From assembly GCF_002926165.1 (NCBI RefSeq), contig NZ_MAGP01000156.1, positions 1-33,560 on the forward strand: DNA of 33,560 bases, given 5' to 3'. This stretch comes from Micromonospora chalcea (lineage in GTDB: Bacteria > Actinomycetota > Actinomycetes > Mycobacteriales > Micromonosporaceae). The notes under the pieces are model-generated. The model did not search any database and was not told where the DNA came from. It was given only the letters and a program-made list of their open reading frames with translations. This document shows, in pieces, positions 21,153 through 29,160 of this stretch; within the stretch, counting starts at the first letter, position 1, and each line of letters starts with the position of its first letter. A program made the translations under genes and the position numbers.

Positions 21153-22190
21153 ATGAGCGTCGTCCACGTGGTGCTGCCGGGTGACATCGACGACCCGGCG
21201 GACCCCAGCGGCGGCAACGCCTACGACCGTCACGTCTGCCGTGGCCTGGCCGGACGCGGCTGGACGGTCCGGGAACACCAGGTGCCCGGCGGCTGGCCGC
21301 ACCCCGGGCCACGCGAGCGCGCCGACCTGGCCGGACTGCTCGGCGGGCTGCCCGACGGCGCGACGGTGCTGCTCGACGGCCTGGTCGCCTCCACCGTGCC
21401 GGACGTGCTCGCCCCGCACGCCGCGCGGCTGCGCCTGATGATCCTGGTGCACCTGCCGATCGAGGGGGAGACCGAGGCACGGGCGCTGGCGGCGGCCACC
21501 GCAGTGGTAGCCACCAGCGAGTGGACCCGCGGCCGGCTGCTCGACCGCTACCGGCTGCGCCCCGAACTGGTGACGGCCGCCCCACCCGGCGTCGACCCGG
21601 CGCCCGTCGCCCCCGGCACGCCCGGCGGTGGGCGGCTGCTCTGCGTCGCCGCCGTCACGGCGGTCAAGGGCCACGACGTGCTCGCCGCCGCGCTCGCCGA
21701 GGTGGCGGACCTGAACTGGACCTGCGACTGGGTGGGACCGCTGGAGCGGGACCGGCCCTTCGCCGACCGGATGCGCGGGCGGCTCGCCGCCGCCGGTCTG
21801 GGCGCCCGGGTCCGGCTCACCGGCCCCCGTACCGGGCCGGACCTGGCCGCCACCTACGCCGCCGCCGATCTGCTGGTTCAGCCCTCGCGACAGGAGACGT
21901 ACGGGATGGTGGTCACCGAGGCGCTGGCCCGGGGCGTACCGGTGCTGGCCAGCGACACCGGCGGCCTGCCGGCCACGCTCGGGCACGCGCCCGGCGGCGA
22001 GCGGCCCGGCCTGCTGGTGCCACCGGACGACCCGGGCGCGACCGCCGCGGCGCTGCGCCGCTGGCTCACCGACCCCGGCCTGCGGGACCGGCTGCGCCGC
22101 GCCGCCCGGCAGCGGCGGGACACCCTCACCGGCTGGACGGTCACCGTGGACCGGCTGGCGACGGCGCTGAAGGAGGCGACCGCGGCATGA
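21153..22190 (+). CDS. GT4-family (GT-B) glycosyltransferase
   Basis: A 345-aa retaining glycosyltransferase of the GT-B fold. The N-terminal domain shows GGNAYDRHVCRGLAGRGW (acceptor side). The C-terminal domain has LLCVAAVTAVKGHDVLAAAL, the E-x7-E loop within QPSRQETYGMVVTEALARG (nucleotide-sugar binding), and VPVLASDTGGLPATL. It has no signal peptide. It starts 5 bp after the PTPS-like stop and overlaps the methyltransferase by 4 bp. In this operon the acceptor may be the small pterin/pyrimidine product rather than a cell-wall glycan; pterin glycosyltransferases are known from cyanobacteria. The donor sugar is not predictable. Confidence 0.85.
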   Translation: MSVVHVVLPGDIDDPADPSGGNAYDRHVCRGLAGRGWTVREHQVPGGWPHPGPRERADLAGLLGGLPDGATVLLDGLVASTVPDVLAPHAARLRLMILVHLPIEGETEARALAAATAVVATSEWTRGRLLDRYRLRPELVTAAPPGVDPAPVAPGTPGGGRLLCVAAVTAVKGHDVLAAALAEVADLNWTCDWVGPLERDRPFADRMRGRLAAAGLGARVRLTGPRTGPDLAATYAAADLLVQPSRQETYGMVVTEALARGVPVLASDTGGLPATLGHAPGGERPGLLVPPDDPGATAAALRRWLTDPGLRDRLRRAARQRRDTLTGWTVTVDRLATALKEATAA

Positions 22191-22996
22191 CCACCTCACT
22201 CCCGCCCGGCTTCGCGGACTGGCTGCGGCTGCGAGAGCCCGCCGACGCGGCGGCCCGCAGCGCCGAGCTGGCCGACGCGGTCCGCGACCGGATGCCCGCC
22301 GGCCGGCCGCTCGTCGTGCACGACCTGGGCAGCGGCACCGGTTCGATGGCCCGCTGGCTCGCGCCCCGGCTGCCCGGCCCGCAACGCTGGGTGCTGCACG
22401 AACGCGACCGGGACCTGCTGGCGCTGGCCCGCTCGGCGCGGCTCACCGCCGCCGACGGGGCCGAGGTCACCGTGACGACGCTCGACTCGGACATCACCCG
22501 GCTGACCGCCGCCGACCTGGCCGGCGCGCACCTGGTCACCGCGTCCGCGCTGCTGGACATGCTCACCGCCGAGGAGGTCGAGCGGATGGCGGCGGCCTGC
22601 GCCGGGCACCCGACGCTGTTCGCGCTCACCGTCACCGGGCGGGCCGAGTTCACCCCGCCGCACCCGCTCGACGCCGAGCTGACCGCCGCGTTCAACGCCC
22701 ACCAGCGGCGCACCGTCGACGGCCGGGCGCTGCTCGGGCCGGACGCCGTGGACGCCGCCGTGGCCGCGTTCTCCCGTCACGGCGTCGAGGTCGTGGTGCG
22801 CCCCACCCCGTGGCGGCTCGGCCCGGAGCAGGCGGAACTGGCCGCCGAATGGCTCACCGGCTGGGTCGCCGCAGCGGTCGAGGAACTACCGCATCTGTCC
22901 GGGCCCGCCGGGACGTATCAGAAGTGGCGGCTCGCCGAGGCCGCCGCCGACCGGCTCGACGTGGTGCTGCACCACGCCGACCTGCTCGCCGGCTGA
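22187..22996 (+). CDS. Class I SAM-dependent methyltransferase
   Basis: A 269-aa soluble methyltransferase with motif I VVHDLGSGTGSMARWLA at about residues 43-59, an acidic residue ending beta-2 (WVLHERDRDLL), and a later LVTASALLDMLTAEEVERM region typical of Rossmann methyltransferases. The ATG at 22187 overlaps the glycosyltransferase stop (ATGA), with AAGGAGG about 10 nt upstream. The acceptor is unknown; context suggests O- or N-methylation of the operon's product. Confidence 0.82.
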   Translation: MTTSLPPGFADWLRLREPADAAARSAELADAVRDRMPAGRPLVVHDLGSGTGSMARWLAPRLPGPQRWVLHERDRDLLALARSARLTAADGAEVTVTTLDSDITRLTAADLAGAHLVTASALLDMLTAEEVERMAAACAGHPTLFALTVTGRAEFTPPHPLDAELTAAFNAHQRRTVDGRALLGPDAVDAAVAAFSRHGVEVVVRPTPWRLGPEQAELAAEWLTGWVAAAVEELPHLSGPAGTYQKWRLAEAAADRLDVVLHHADLLAG

Positions 22997-23047
22997 ACCG
23001 TACCGGCTGCTGGCACGTGACAACCGGTGGGAACAAGGGAGGACCGT

Positions 23048-24040
23048 TTGTCACACGTCGCCGTCGCCGTCGCCGGACCCGTACCGGCTGTCACGCCCGC
23101 GCCGCCGCGCCGGGCCCGGCCGCGCCGGACCTGGGTACGCCCGCTGCTCGGGCTCGCGGTGCTCGCCGTGCTCGTCGCGTCAGTGGGCACCGGTCCGTTC
23201 CTGGCCGGGCTGCGCCTGATCGACGCGCCGGCGCTGGCCGCCGCGCTCGGCATCGGCGTGATCACCACCGTCTGCTGCGCCTGGCGCTGGTCGCTTGTCG
23301 CCGGCGGGCTGGGCGTACGGCTGCCGATGCGCGCCGCGGTGGCGCACTGCTACCGGGCGATCTTCCTGAACTCGACGCTGCCCGGTGGCGTGCTCGGCGA
23401 CGTGCACCGGGCGGTCCGGCACGGCCGCGACGCCGGGGACGTGGCCCGGGGCGTACGGGCGGTGGTCTGGGAGCGCACCGCCGGTCAGGTGGTGCAGGTG
23501 GTCATCGCGGTGGCGCTGCTCGCCGCGTTCCCGTCACCGGTGCGCCGGTACCTGCCGTGGCTGGCGGCCGGCCTGGCCGTGGTGGCGCTGGCGCTGGCGC
23601 TGGCCGCCCGCGCGGTGCCCCGCTCCGGGGCGTCCCGCTGGGCGCGGGCGGCCCGGACCGTGGTCGCCGGCGTGCAGTCCGGCGTGCTGGGCCGCCGGAC
23701 CTGGGCCGGTGTGGTGATCGCCTCGACGGTGGTGTTCGCCGGCCACCTGGCCACGTTCGTGGTGGCCGCCCGCACCGCCGGGACGGACGCCCCGCTGTCC
23801 CGCCTGCTGCCGTTGACGCTGCTCGCCCTGCTGGCCATGGCGGTGCCGCTCAACGTGGGCGGGTTCGGCCCGCGCGAGGGGGTCGCCGCGTGGGCGTTCG
23901 CCTCGGCCGGGCTGACCGCCGCGCAGGGTGTGGCGACCGGCACGGTGTACGGCGCGCTGGTGCTGGTGGCCAGCCTGCCCGGCGCCGCGGTGCTGCTGGC
24001 GCGGCGGATGCCCCGGCGGGAGCCCGGCAACTGTCGGTGA
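23048..24040 (+). CDS. Flippase-like membrane protein (LPG synthase TM region/UPF0104)
   Basis: A 330-aa polytopic membrane protein of the family that includes the transmembrane part of MprF and AglD-like proteins (PF03706). Family signs are CCAWRWSLVAGGLGVRLPM, CYRAIFLNSTLPGGVLGDVHR, VVWERTAGQ, and VPLNVGGFGPREGVAAWAFA near the end. There is no soluble lysyl-transferase domain. A TTG start at 23048 is chosen because AAGGGAGG (23035-23042) lies 5 nt upstream; a GTG at 23027 would place that site inside the gene. In context it may move a lipid-linked or glycosylated product across the membrane. It ends 69 bp before the cyclohydrolase gene. Confidence 0.8.
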   Translation: MSHVAVAVAGPVPAVTPAPPRRARPRRTWVRPLLGLAVLAVLVASVGTGPFLAGLRLIDAPALAAALGIGVITTVCCAWRWSLVAGGLGVRLPMRAAVAHCYRAIFLNSTLPGGVLGDVHRAVRHGRDAGDVARGVRAVVWERTAGQVVQVVIAVALLAAFPSPVRRYLPWLAAGLAVVALALALAARAVPRSGASRWARAARTVVAGVQSGVLGRRTWAGVVIASTVVFAGHLATFVVAARTAGTDAPLSRLLPLTLLALLAMAVPLNVGGFGPREGVAAWAFASAGLTAAQGVATGTVYGALVLVASLPGAAVLLARRMPRREPGNCR

Positions 24041-24109
24041 TCCCGCCTACGGTGGGGGAGCGAGGTGTGCGTCGCCGGGTCCGCCCGGCGACCGGACGAC
24101 AGGAGAACC

Positions 24110-24739
24110 ATGGACGAAACCCTGCCCACCGCGACGGTCCGGACCCGCGTGACGGTCCCGCTACGGTTCCCCGACGGTTACGTGACGACCGCGCGCGTGC
24201 ACACCTTCCACGGTCTCGTCGACGGGCGCGAGCACCTGGCGTTCGGGCTCGGTGAACACGTCGACGCCGACCCGCCGCTGGTCCGCCCGCACAGCGAGTG
24301 CCTCACCGGGGACGTGTTCGGCAGCCAGCGCTGCGACTGCGGGCCGCAGTTGCGCGAGGCGGTCGAGCGCATCGCCGAGGCCGGTGGCTACCTGCTCTAC
24401 CTGCGGCAGGAGGGGCGGGGCATCGGCCTGTACGCCAAGCTCGACGCGTACGCGCTGCAGGACGACGGCCTCGACACGTACGAGGCGAACCTGGCGCTCG
24501 GGCGCGGCGCGGACGAGCGTGACTACACGGTGGCCGCGCAGATGCTCGGCGCGCTGGGCGTGGACCGGGTGGCCCTGCTCAGCAACAACCCGGACAAGGC
24601 GGCCCAGCTCGAACGGCTGGGCGTCACGGTGGCCGACCGGGTGTCCACCGGCGTGCACCTGTCGCCGGCGAACGCCGGTTACCTGGCGGCCAAGGTGACC
24701 CGCGCCGATCACGCCCTCGACCTGCCGTTCGTGCCGTGA
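24110..24739 (+). CDS. ribA: GTP cyclohydrolase II (RibA-type, stand-alone)
   Basis: A 209-aa enzyme that opens the GTP imidazole ring to give formate, pyrophosphate and 2,5-diamino-6-ribosylamino-4(3H)-pyrimidinone 5'-phosphate. The zinc ligands are Cys64, Cys75 and Cys77 (VRPHSECLTGDVF and SQRCDCG). The active-site block RQEGRGIGLYAKLDAYALQD and DERDYT are conserved. Tyr114 lies at the place of E. coli RibA Tyr105; a Met there in S. coelicolor SCO6655 was linked to stopping at the formylated product, so this one should complete the reaction. There is no RibB (DHBP synthase) domain, unlike many actinobacterial RibBA housekeeping enzymes. AGGAG precedes the ATG at 24110. It overlaps the reductase gene by 4 bp, which suggests a shared pathway step. 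Confidence 0.9.
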   Translation: MDETLPTATVRTRVTVPLRFPDGYVTTARVHTFHGLVDGREHLAFGLGEHVDADPPLVRPHSECLTGDVFGSQRCDCGPQLREAVERIAEAGGYLLYLRQEGRGIGLYAKLDAYALQDDGLDTYEANLALGRGADERDYTVAAQMLGALGVDRVALLSNNPDKAAQLERLGVTVADRVSTGVHLSPANAGYLAAKVTRADHALDLPFVP

Positions 24740-25425
24740 CCACCCGCCCGTACGTCCTGCTCAGCTGCGCGATGTCGATCGACGGCTACATCGACGACGC
24801 GACCACCGACCGGCTGCTGCTGTCGAACGACGACGACCTGCACCGGGTCGACGCGACCCGGGCCGGGTGCGACGCGATCCTGGTGGGCGCGGCGACAGTG
24901 CGCCGCGACGACCCTCGTCTGCTGGTGCGCAGCGAGCGGCGGCGCGCCGAGCGGGTGGCGCGCGGCCTGCCCCCGTCGCCGGTGAAGGTGACAGTCACCG
25001 GCAGCGGCGACCTCGACCCGGGGGCGCGCTTCTTCACCATGGGTGACGGGCTCAAGCTGGTGTACTGCCCGAGCGGAGTGGTGGACAAGGCACGTGAGCA
25101 GGTCGGCGCCGTGTCGACGGTGGTCGACGCGGGCGATCCGGCCACCGCGGAGGCGGTGGTGGCCGACCTGGCCGGGCGCGGCGTGACGCGCCTGATGGTG
25201 GAGGGCGGCGGCTCGATGCACCGCCAGTTCCTCACCGCCGTCGTGGCCGACGAGCTGCACCTGGTGGTCGCCCCGTTCTTTGTGGGGGACCGTCGGGCGC
25301 CGCGCTTCGTCGGGGACGGCCGCTTCCCGTGGCACCCGGGCCGTCGGGCCCGGGTGGTCGAGGTACGCCAGATCGGCGACGTGGTGCTCACCCGCTACGC
25401 GTTGTCCGACCGCTGCCCGGCCTGA
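24736..25425 (+). CDS. RibD C-terminal-type pyrimidine reductase (DHFR fold)
   Basis: A 229-aa reductase of the RibD-C/RIB7 family: VLLSCAMSIDGYIDDAT at the N-terminus, ILVGAATVRRDDPRLLVRS (NADPH and substrate loop), and RLMVEGGGSMHRQFL near residue 150. The expected reaction is NADPH-dependent reduction of the ribosyl side chain to ribityl in 2,5-diamino-6-ribosylamino-pyrimidinone phosphate, the direct product of the preceding enzyme. No deaminase domain is fused, unlike bacterial RibD, so the order would be the fungal/archaeal one, reduction before deamination. The GTG at 24736 overlaps the ribA stop. It is the last gene of the operon. A general DHFR-family reductase is the fallback call. 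Confidence 0.85.
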   Translation: MTTRPYVLLSCAMSIDGYIDDATTDRLLLSNDDDLHRVDATRAGCDAILVGAATVRRDDPRLLVRSERRRAERVARGLPPSPVKVTVTGSGDLDPGARFFTMGDGLKLVYCPSGVVDKAREQVGAVSTVVDAGDPATAEAVVADLAGRGVTRLMVEGGGSMHRQFLTAVVADELHLVVAPFFVGDRRAPRFVGDGRFPWHPGRRARVVEVRQIGDVVLTRYALSDRCPA

Positions 25426-25469
25426 CCCGTCGTCCCGCCCGGTCCACCCTTGTGCAAGCTCACGGTCGT

Positions 25470-25502
25470 GATTAGTTTGTTGACCATCCATACGAACTAA
25501 TC
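25470..25502. promoter_or_regulatory. Inverted-repeat operator, XylR/ROK-like
   Basis: GATTAGTTTGT (25470-25480) and ACGAACTAATC (25492-25502) form an 11-bp inverted repeat with one mismatch around an 11-bp spacer that contains TTGACC, a possible -35 box. The left half TTAGTTTGTT equals the half-site I recall for Bacillus XylR, a ROK-family repressor, although the spacing here is 4 bp longer. It lies 30 bp before the importer operon, so sugar-relieved repression is likely. Confidence 0.6.
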
Positions 25503-25532
25503 CACTGCGCATCCCTTCCCGAAGGGGGACCG

Positions 25533-27212
25533 ATGACCGCGCACCACCCCGACCCGGGCTCCTCCCGCCGTCGCTTCCTCGGCCTGGTCGGCCTCGGCGT
25601 GGCCGCCACCACCGCCGGCCCGCTGCTCGCCGGCTGCTCGGAGAAGCCGGCCGGCACCGGCGCCGCCCAGAACCTCGACGCCGTCTCCGGCCTGCTGCCC
25701 AACCACAAGGACCTGCCCGGCGGCATCAAGCCCGACATCGTCGGCACCCGGCCGGTGCCCGACGGCTACACCCGCTACCCGGCCAGCCTCGTCGACGCCG
25801 TCACCGACAAGCCCGGCACCAGCGGCAAGCAGGTCACCGCCATGACCCCCGCCTGGGGCCCGGCGCCGCCCGGCGTCGCGCAGAGCGCCTACCTCCAGGC
25901 GGTCAACGCCGAGCTGGGCACGCCCGTCAACTTCACCATCCAGGACGGCAACACGTACGCCGACAAGCTCAACGCGATGCTCGGCGCGCGCGACGTGCCG
26001 GACCTGCTGTGCGTACCGGGGTGGGAGGTGGAGAAGATCCCGCGCTTCGCCGAGGCCATCAAGGTGCTCTTCGAGGACCTGACCGACCACCTCAGCGGCG
26101 ACGCCGCCGCCGCGTACCCGATGCTGGCGAGCTTCCCCACCGGGGCCTGGCGGCGCGCGGTCTGGAACGAGCGGCTCATGTCCGTGCCCAACCCCACCGA
26201 CGGGCCGTTCCCGTGGGCGCTGTTCACCCGCAAGGACGTCCTCGACGCGCGCGGCCTGGCCGTGCCGGCGAACCTGGACGACCTGCTCGCCGTGGCCAAG
26301 CAGGTGACCGACCCGGCGCGCAAGGTGTGGGCGTTCAACGACGTCTTCGCCATGATCCAGATGTTCCACAAGGTGCCGGGTCACAAGGGCGGATGGCGGG
26401 TCAAGTCCGACGGTACCCCCGAGTTCAAGTACGAGACCCCGGAGTTCCGCCGCGCGCTGGAGGTGATGGCTAAGATCTACGCGGACGGCCTGGTCCACCC
26501 GGACATCGTGGCCAGCAGGGGCGCGGACGCCAAGCAGCTGTTCGCCAAGAACGGCGCGATCGTGTTCCTCCAGGACGGCGTCGGCTTCTGGCAGGGCGCC
26601 CAGGCCGAGCACCAGAAGACCAACCCCAAGCTGAACATCCAGCCGGTGCCGATCTTCTCCGCCACCGGCGGCGACCCGCTGGTCTGGGGCGACGACGAGC
26701 CGATTTCCTACACGTTCGTCAAGAAGGGCCTCGGCAAGGACCGGGTCCAGGAGCTGCTGCGGATCATCAACTGGTGCTCCGCGCCGCTGGGCAGCCAGGA
26801 GGCGCAGCTGCGGGACTTCGGCGTCGCGGGCAAGCACCACAACCCGTCGCCGAACGGGCCGGTCAAGACCGACCTGGCGTTCAAGGAGATCGCCAACCAG
26901 TACTTCTTCATCAGCGGCCGCAACCCCACCATCGGGCCGTTCCCGGACACCCCGCGCTTCGTGCCGGACGTGCTCGCGTACTCCAACGAGATGGTCAAGC
27001 ACATGGAGCCCAACCCGTGGGCCGGGGTGAAGCTGGAGATGCCCGCCGCGTACAAGGCCAACCAGGTGCCCACCGAGGACAAGTTCACCGACGTGCTGCG
27101 CGGCCGCCGACCGCTGAGCGACGTGGACGCCATCGTCAAGGAGTGGAAGGCCGCCGGCGGCGAAGAGGCCCGGAAGCTGCTCGCCGACGCGCTGCCCAAG
27201 GCGGGCCGATGA
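25533..27212 (+). CDS. Carbohydrate ABC transporter substrate-binding lipoprotein (LplA-like)
   Basis: A 559-aa extracellular solute-binding protein. It carries a Tat-type signal with SRRRFLG (residues 11-17) and a lipobox LLAGC, making Cys35 the lipidated residue. At about 560 aa it fits the long LplA/family 1 oligosaccharide-binding proteins. Binding-protein features include MLGARDVPDLLCVPGWE, FTRKDVLDARGLAVPANLDD, KNGAIVFLQDGVGFWQGA and a C-terminal ADALPKAGR. AAGGGGGA precedes the ATG at 25533. It overlaps the first permease by 4 bp. The ROK-like operator suggests a xylo-oligosaccharide or related glycan, but this is inference. No glycosidase and no ATPase is encoded with it, so a shared MsiK-type ATPase is expected. 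Confidence 0.88.
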   Translation: MTAHHPDPGSSRRRFLGLVGLGVAATTAGPLLAGCSEKPAGTGAAQNLDAVSGLLPNHKDLPGGIKPDIVGTRPVPDGYTRYPASLVDAVTDKPGTSGKQVTAMTPAWGPAPPGVAQSAYLQAVNAELGTPVNFTIQDGNTYADKLNAMLGARDVPDLLCVPGWEVEKIPRFAEAIKVLFEDLTDHLSGDAAAAYPMLASFPTGAWRRAVWNERLMSVPNPTDGPFPWALFTRKDVLDARGLAVPANLDDLLAVAKQVTDPARKVWAFNDVFAMIQMFHKVPGHKGGWRVKSDGTPEFKYETPEFRRALEVMAKIYADGLVHPDIVASRGADAKQLFAKNGAIVFLQDGVGFWQGAQAEHQKTNPKLNIQPVPIFSATGGDPLVWGDDEPISYTFVKKGLGKDRVQELLRIINWCSAPLGSQEAQLRDFGVAGKHHNPSPNGPVKTDLAFKEIANQYFFISGRNPTIGPFPDTPRFVPDVLAYSNEMVKHMEPNPWAGVKLEMPAAYKANQVPTEDKFTDVLRGRRPLSDVDAIVKEWKAAGGEEARKLLADALPKAGR

Positions 27213-28234
27213 GCGAGCCGGCCGTCCTGGCCGGGCCCGAGCGGGCCCGGCCGGACGCCCCGGCCTCGCCCGGCCGACCGCCCGGCCGACCTCCCCGCCG
27301 CGGCCGGGTGCCGCTGCGCACCCGGCTGCGGCGGGACTGGCAGCTGCTCGCCATGGTGGCGCCCGGCTTCGGAATCCTGCTGGTCTTCAGCTACCTGCCG
27401 ATCGCCGGCAACGTCATCGCGTTCCAGGACTACAACCCCTACCTCGGCGACAACCCGTGGCAGGCGTTCGCGCACAGCGACTGGATCGGCTTCGGCCAGT
27501 TCCAGCTGCTGTTCTCCGACCCGGCGTTCTGGGACGCGTTCCGCAACACGCTGGCGATCACCGCGTTCCAGCTCGTCTTCTTCTTCCCGCTGCCGATCGT
27601 GCTGGCCATCGCGCTGCACAACCTGCTGTCCAGCCGGCTGCGCGGGCTCATCCAGACCATCGTCTACCTGCCGCACTTCTTCAGCTGGGTGCTGGTGGTC
27701 ACGTTCTTCGTGGCGATGCTCGGCGGCGCGGGGCTGCTCGCCCAGACCATGCGCGACGCCGGGATGCAGCCGTGGAACGTGATGACCAACCCGGACACGT
27801 TCATCGTGCTGGTCACCGTCGAGGCGGTGTGGAAGGACGTCGGCTGGGGCACCATCGTCTTCCTGGCCGCGCTGTCCACCATCGACCAGAACCTCTACGA
27901 GGCCGCCGCCGCCGACGGCGCCGGCCGGTGGCGGCGGCTGTGGCACATCACGCTGCCCGGCCTGCGACCGGTGATCGTGCTGCTGCTCATCCTGCGCCTG
28001 GGCGACGCGCTCTCGGTCGGCTTCGAGCAGTTCCTGCTGCAACGCGACGCCGTCGGCCGGCAGGCCGCCGAGGTGCTCGACACCTTCGTCTACCACTTCT
28101 CCATCGCCACCGGGAACTACGGGTACGGCGCCGCGGCCGGACTGTTCAAGGCCGTCATCGGGCTGGTGCTGATCCTGGCCGCCAACCGGGTGGCGCACAT
28201 GCTCGGCGAACGAGGGATCTACTCCAAGTCATGA
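27209..28234 (+). CDS. Carbohydrate ABC transporter permease (LplB-like)
   Basis: A 341-aa inner-membrane permease. A basic, Pro-rich N-terminal tail of about 45 residues precedes six hydrophobic segments, starting WQLLAMVAPGFGILLVFSYL. The EAA loop reads YEAAAADGAGRWRRLWHITLPG. The segment FQDYNPYLGD after the first helix is typical of LplB-type permeases. It starts at the ATG overlapping the binding-protein stop and overlaps the second permease (ATGA), so the three are coupled. Confidence 0.9.
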   Translation: MSEPAVLAGPERARPDAPASPGRPPGRPPRRGRVPLRTRLRRDWQLLAMVAPGFGILLVFSYLPIAGNVIAFQDYNPYLGDNPWQAFAHSDWIGFGQFQLLFSDPAFWDAFRNTLAITAFQLVFFFPLPIVLAIALHNLLSSRLRGLIQTIVYLPHFFSWVLVVTFFVAMLGGAGLLAQTMRDAGMQPWNVMTNPDTFIVLVTVEAVWKDVGWGTIVFLAALSTIDQNLYEAAAADGAGRWRRLWHITLPGLRPVIVLLLILRLGDALSVGFEQFLLQRDAVGRQAAEVLDTFVYHFSIATGNYGYGAAAGLFKAVIGLVLILAANRVAHMLGERGIYSKS

Positions 28235-29151
28235 CCACGCTGATCCGCCGGGTCGCCGGCGACCGATCCCGCCGGCCGGTGTGGCAGGAACCGCCCACCC
28301 CGGTCGGGCAGGGCCTCAAGGCCGTCGTGCTCACAGTGCTCGTGGCGGGTGTGCTGTTCCCGCTCTGGGTGATCCTGGTGACCAGCCTGTCCTCGCGGGA
28401 GACCATCGCGCGGGCCGGCGGCCTGGTGGTCGTGCCCCGGGGCATCGACACGTCCGCGTACGAGACGATCTTCGCCGGGGGTGCTGTCACCCGGGCCCTC
28501 TGGATCAGCACGCTCGTCACGGTGATCGGCACCGCCATCGCGCTGACGGTCACCGTGCTCGCCGCGTACGGGCTGTCCCGGCCCGGCTCGCTGGGGCACC
28601 GCTGGCTGCTGGCGTACTTCCTGATCCCGTTCCTGGTCTACCCGCCGCTGGTGCCCCGCTACCTGGTGGTCACCGGGCTGGGCCTGAAGGACACCATCTG
28701 GGCGCTGGTCCTGCCACCGGCGATCAGCGTGTTCAACCTGGTCGTGGTGCGCGGGTTCTTCCAGGGCATCCCGTCGGAGCTGCTGGACAGCGCCCGCATC
28801 GACGGCGCGAGCGACTTCCGTACGCTGGCGCGCATCGTGCTGCCGCTGTCCCGCGCGGTCATCGCCGTGGTCGGCCTGTTCTACGCGGTCAGCTACTGGA
28901 ACGTCTGGTTCGACGCGCTGCTGTTCATCGACCGCAACGACATGTACCCGATCCAGCGGGTGCTGCAGAGCTACCTGCTGGCCGGGCAGGCCCCGCACAC
29001 CTCCGGCGGCAGCAGCGGGGTGACCATGCCACCGACCGAGGCGGTCAAGATGGCGGTCGTGGTGCTGACCGTCGCGCCGATCGTCGCCGTCTACCCGTTC
29101 ATCCAGCGGCACTTCGTCAAGGGCGTGCTGATCGGCGCGGTGAAGGGCTGA
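28231..29151 (+). CDS. Carbohydrate ABC transporter permease (LplC-like)
   Basis: A 306-aa permease of the MalG/LplC type with six hydrophobic segments and the EAA loop LLDSARIDGASDFRTLARIVLP. The pattern VSYWNVWFDALLFIDRNDMYPIQ after it is characteristic of LplC-like proteins. Its C-terminus HFVKGVLIGAVKG matches the usual FVKGVMIGAVKG ending. It is the last gene of the importer operon. It converges on the amino-acid transporter ATPase gene with only 9 bp between stops and no visible terminator. Confidence 0.9.
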   Translation: MTTLIRRVAGDRSRRPVWQEPPTPVGQGLKAVVLTVLVAGVLFPLWVILVTSLSSRETIARAGGLVVVPRGIDTSAYETIFAGGAVTRALWISTLVTVIGTAIALTVTVLAAYGLSRPGSLGHRWLLAYFLIPFLVYPPLVPRYLVVTGLGLKDTIWALVLPPAISVFNLVVVRGFFQGIPSELLDSARIDGASDFRTLARIVLPLSRAVIAVVGLFYAVSYWNVWFDALLFIDRNDMYPIQRVLQSYLLAGQAPHTSGGSSGVTMPPTEAVKMAVVVLTVAPIVAVYPFIQRHFVKGVLIGAVKG

Positions 29152-29160
29152 GGCGGCCGG

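Noticed and set aside
24110..25425. Plain riboflavin biosynthesis genes
   Set aside because: No ribB, ribE or ribH, no FMN riboswitch, and the pair is embedded with glycosyltransferase, methyltransferase and PTPS-like genes.
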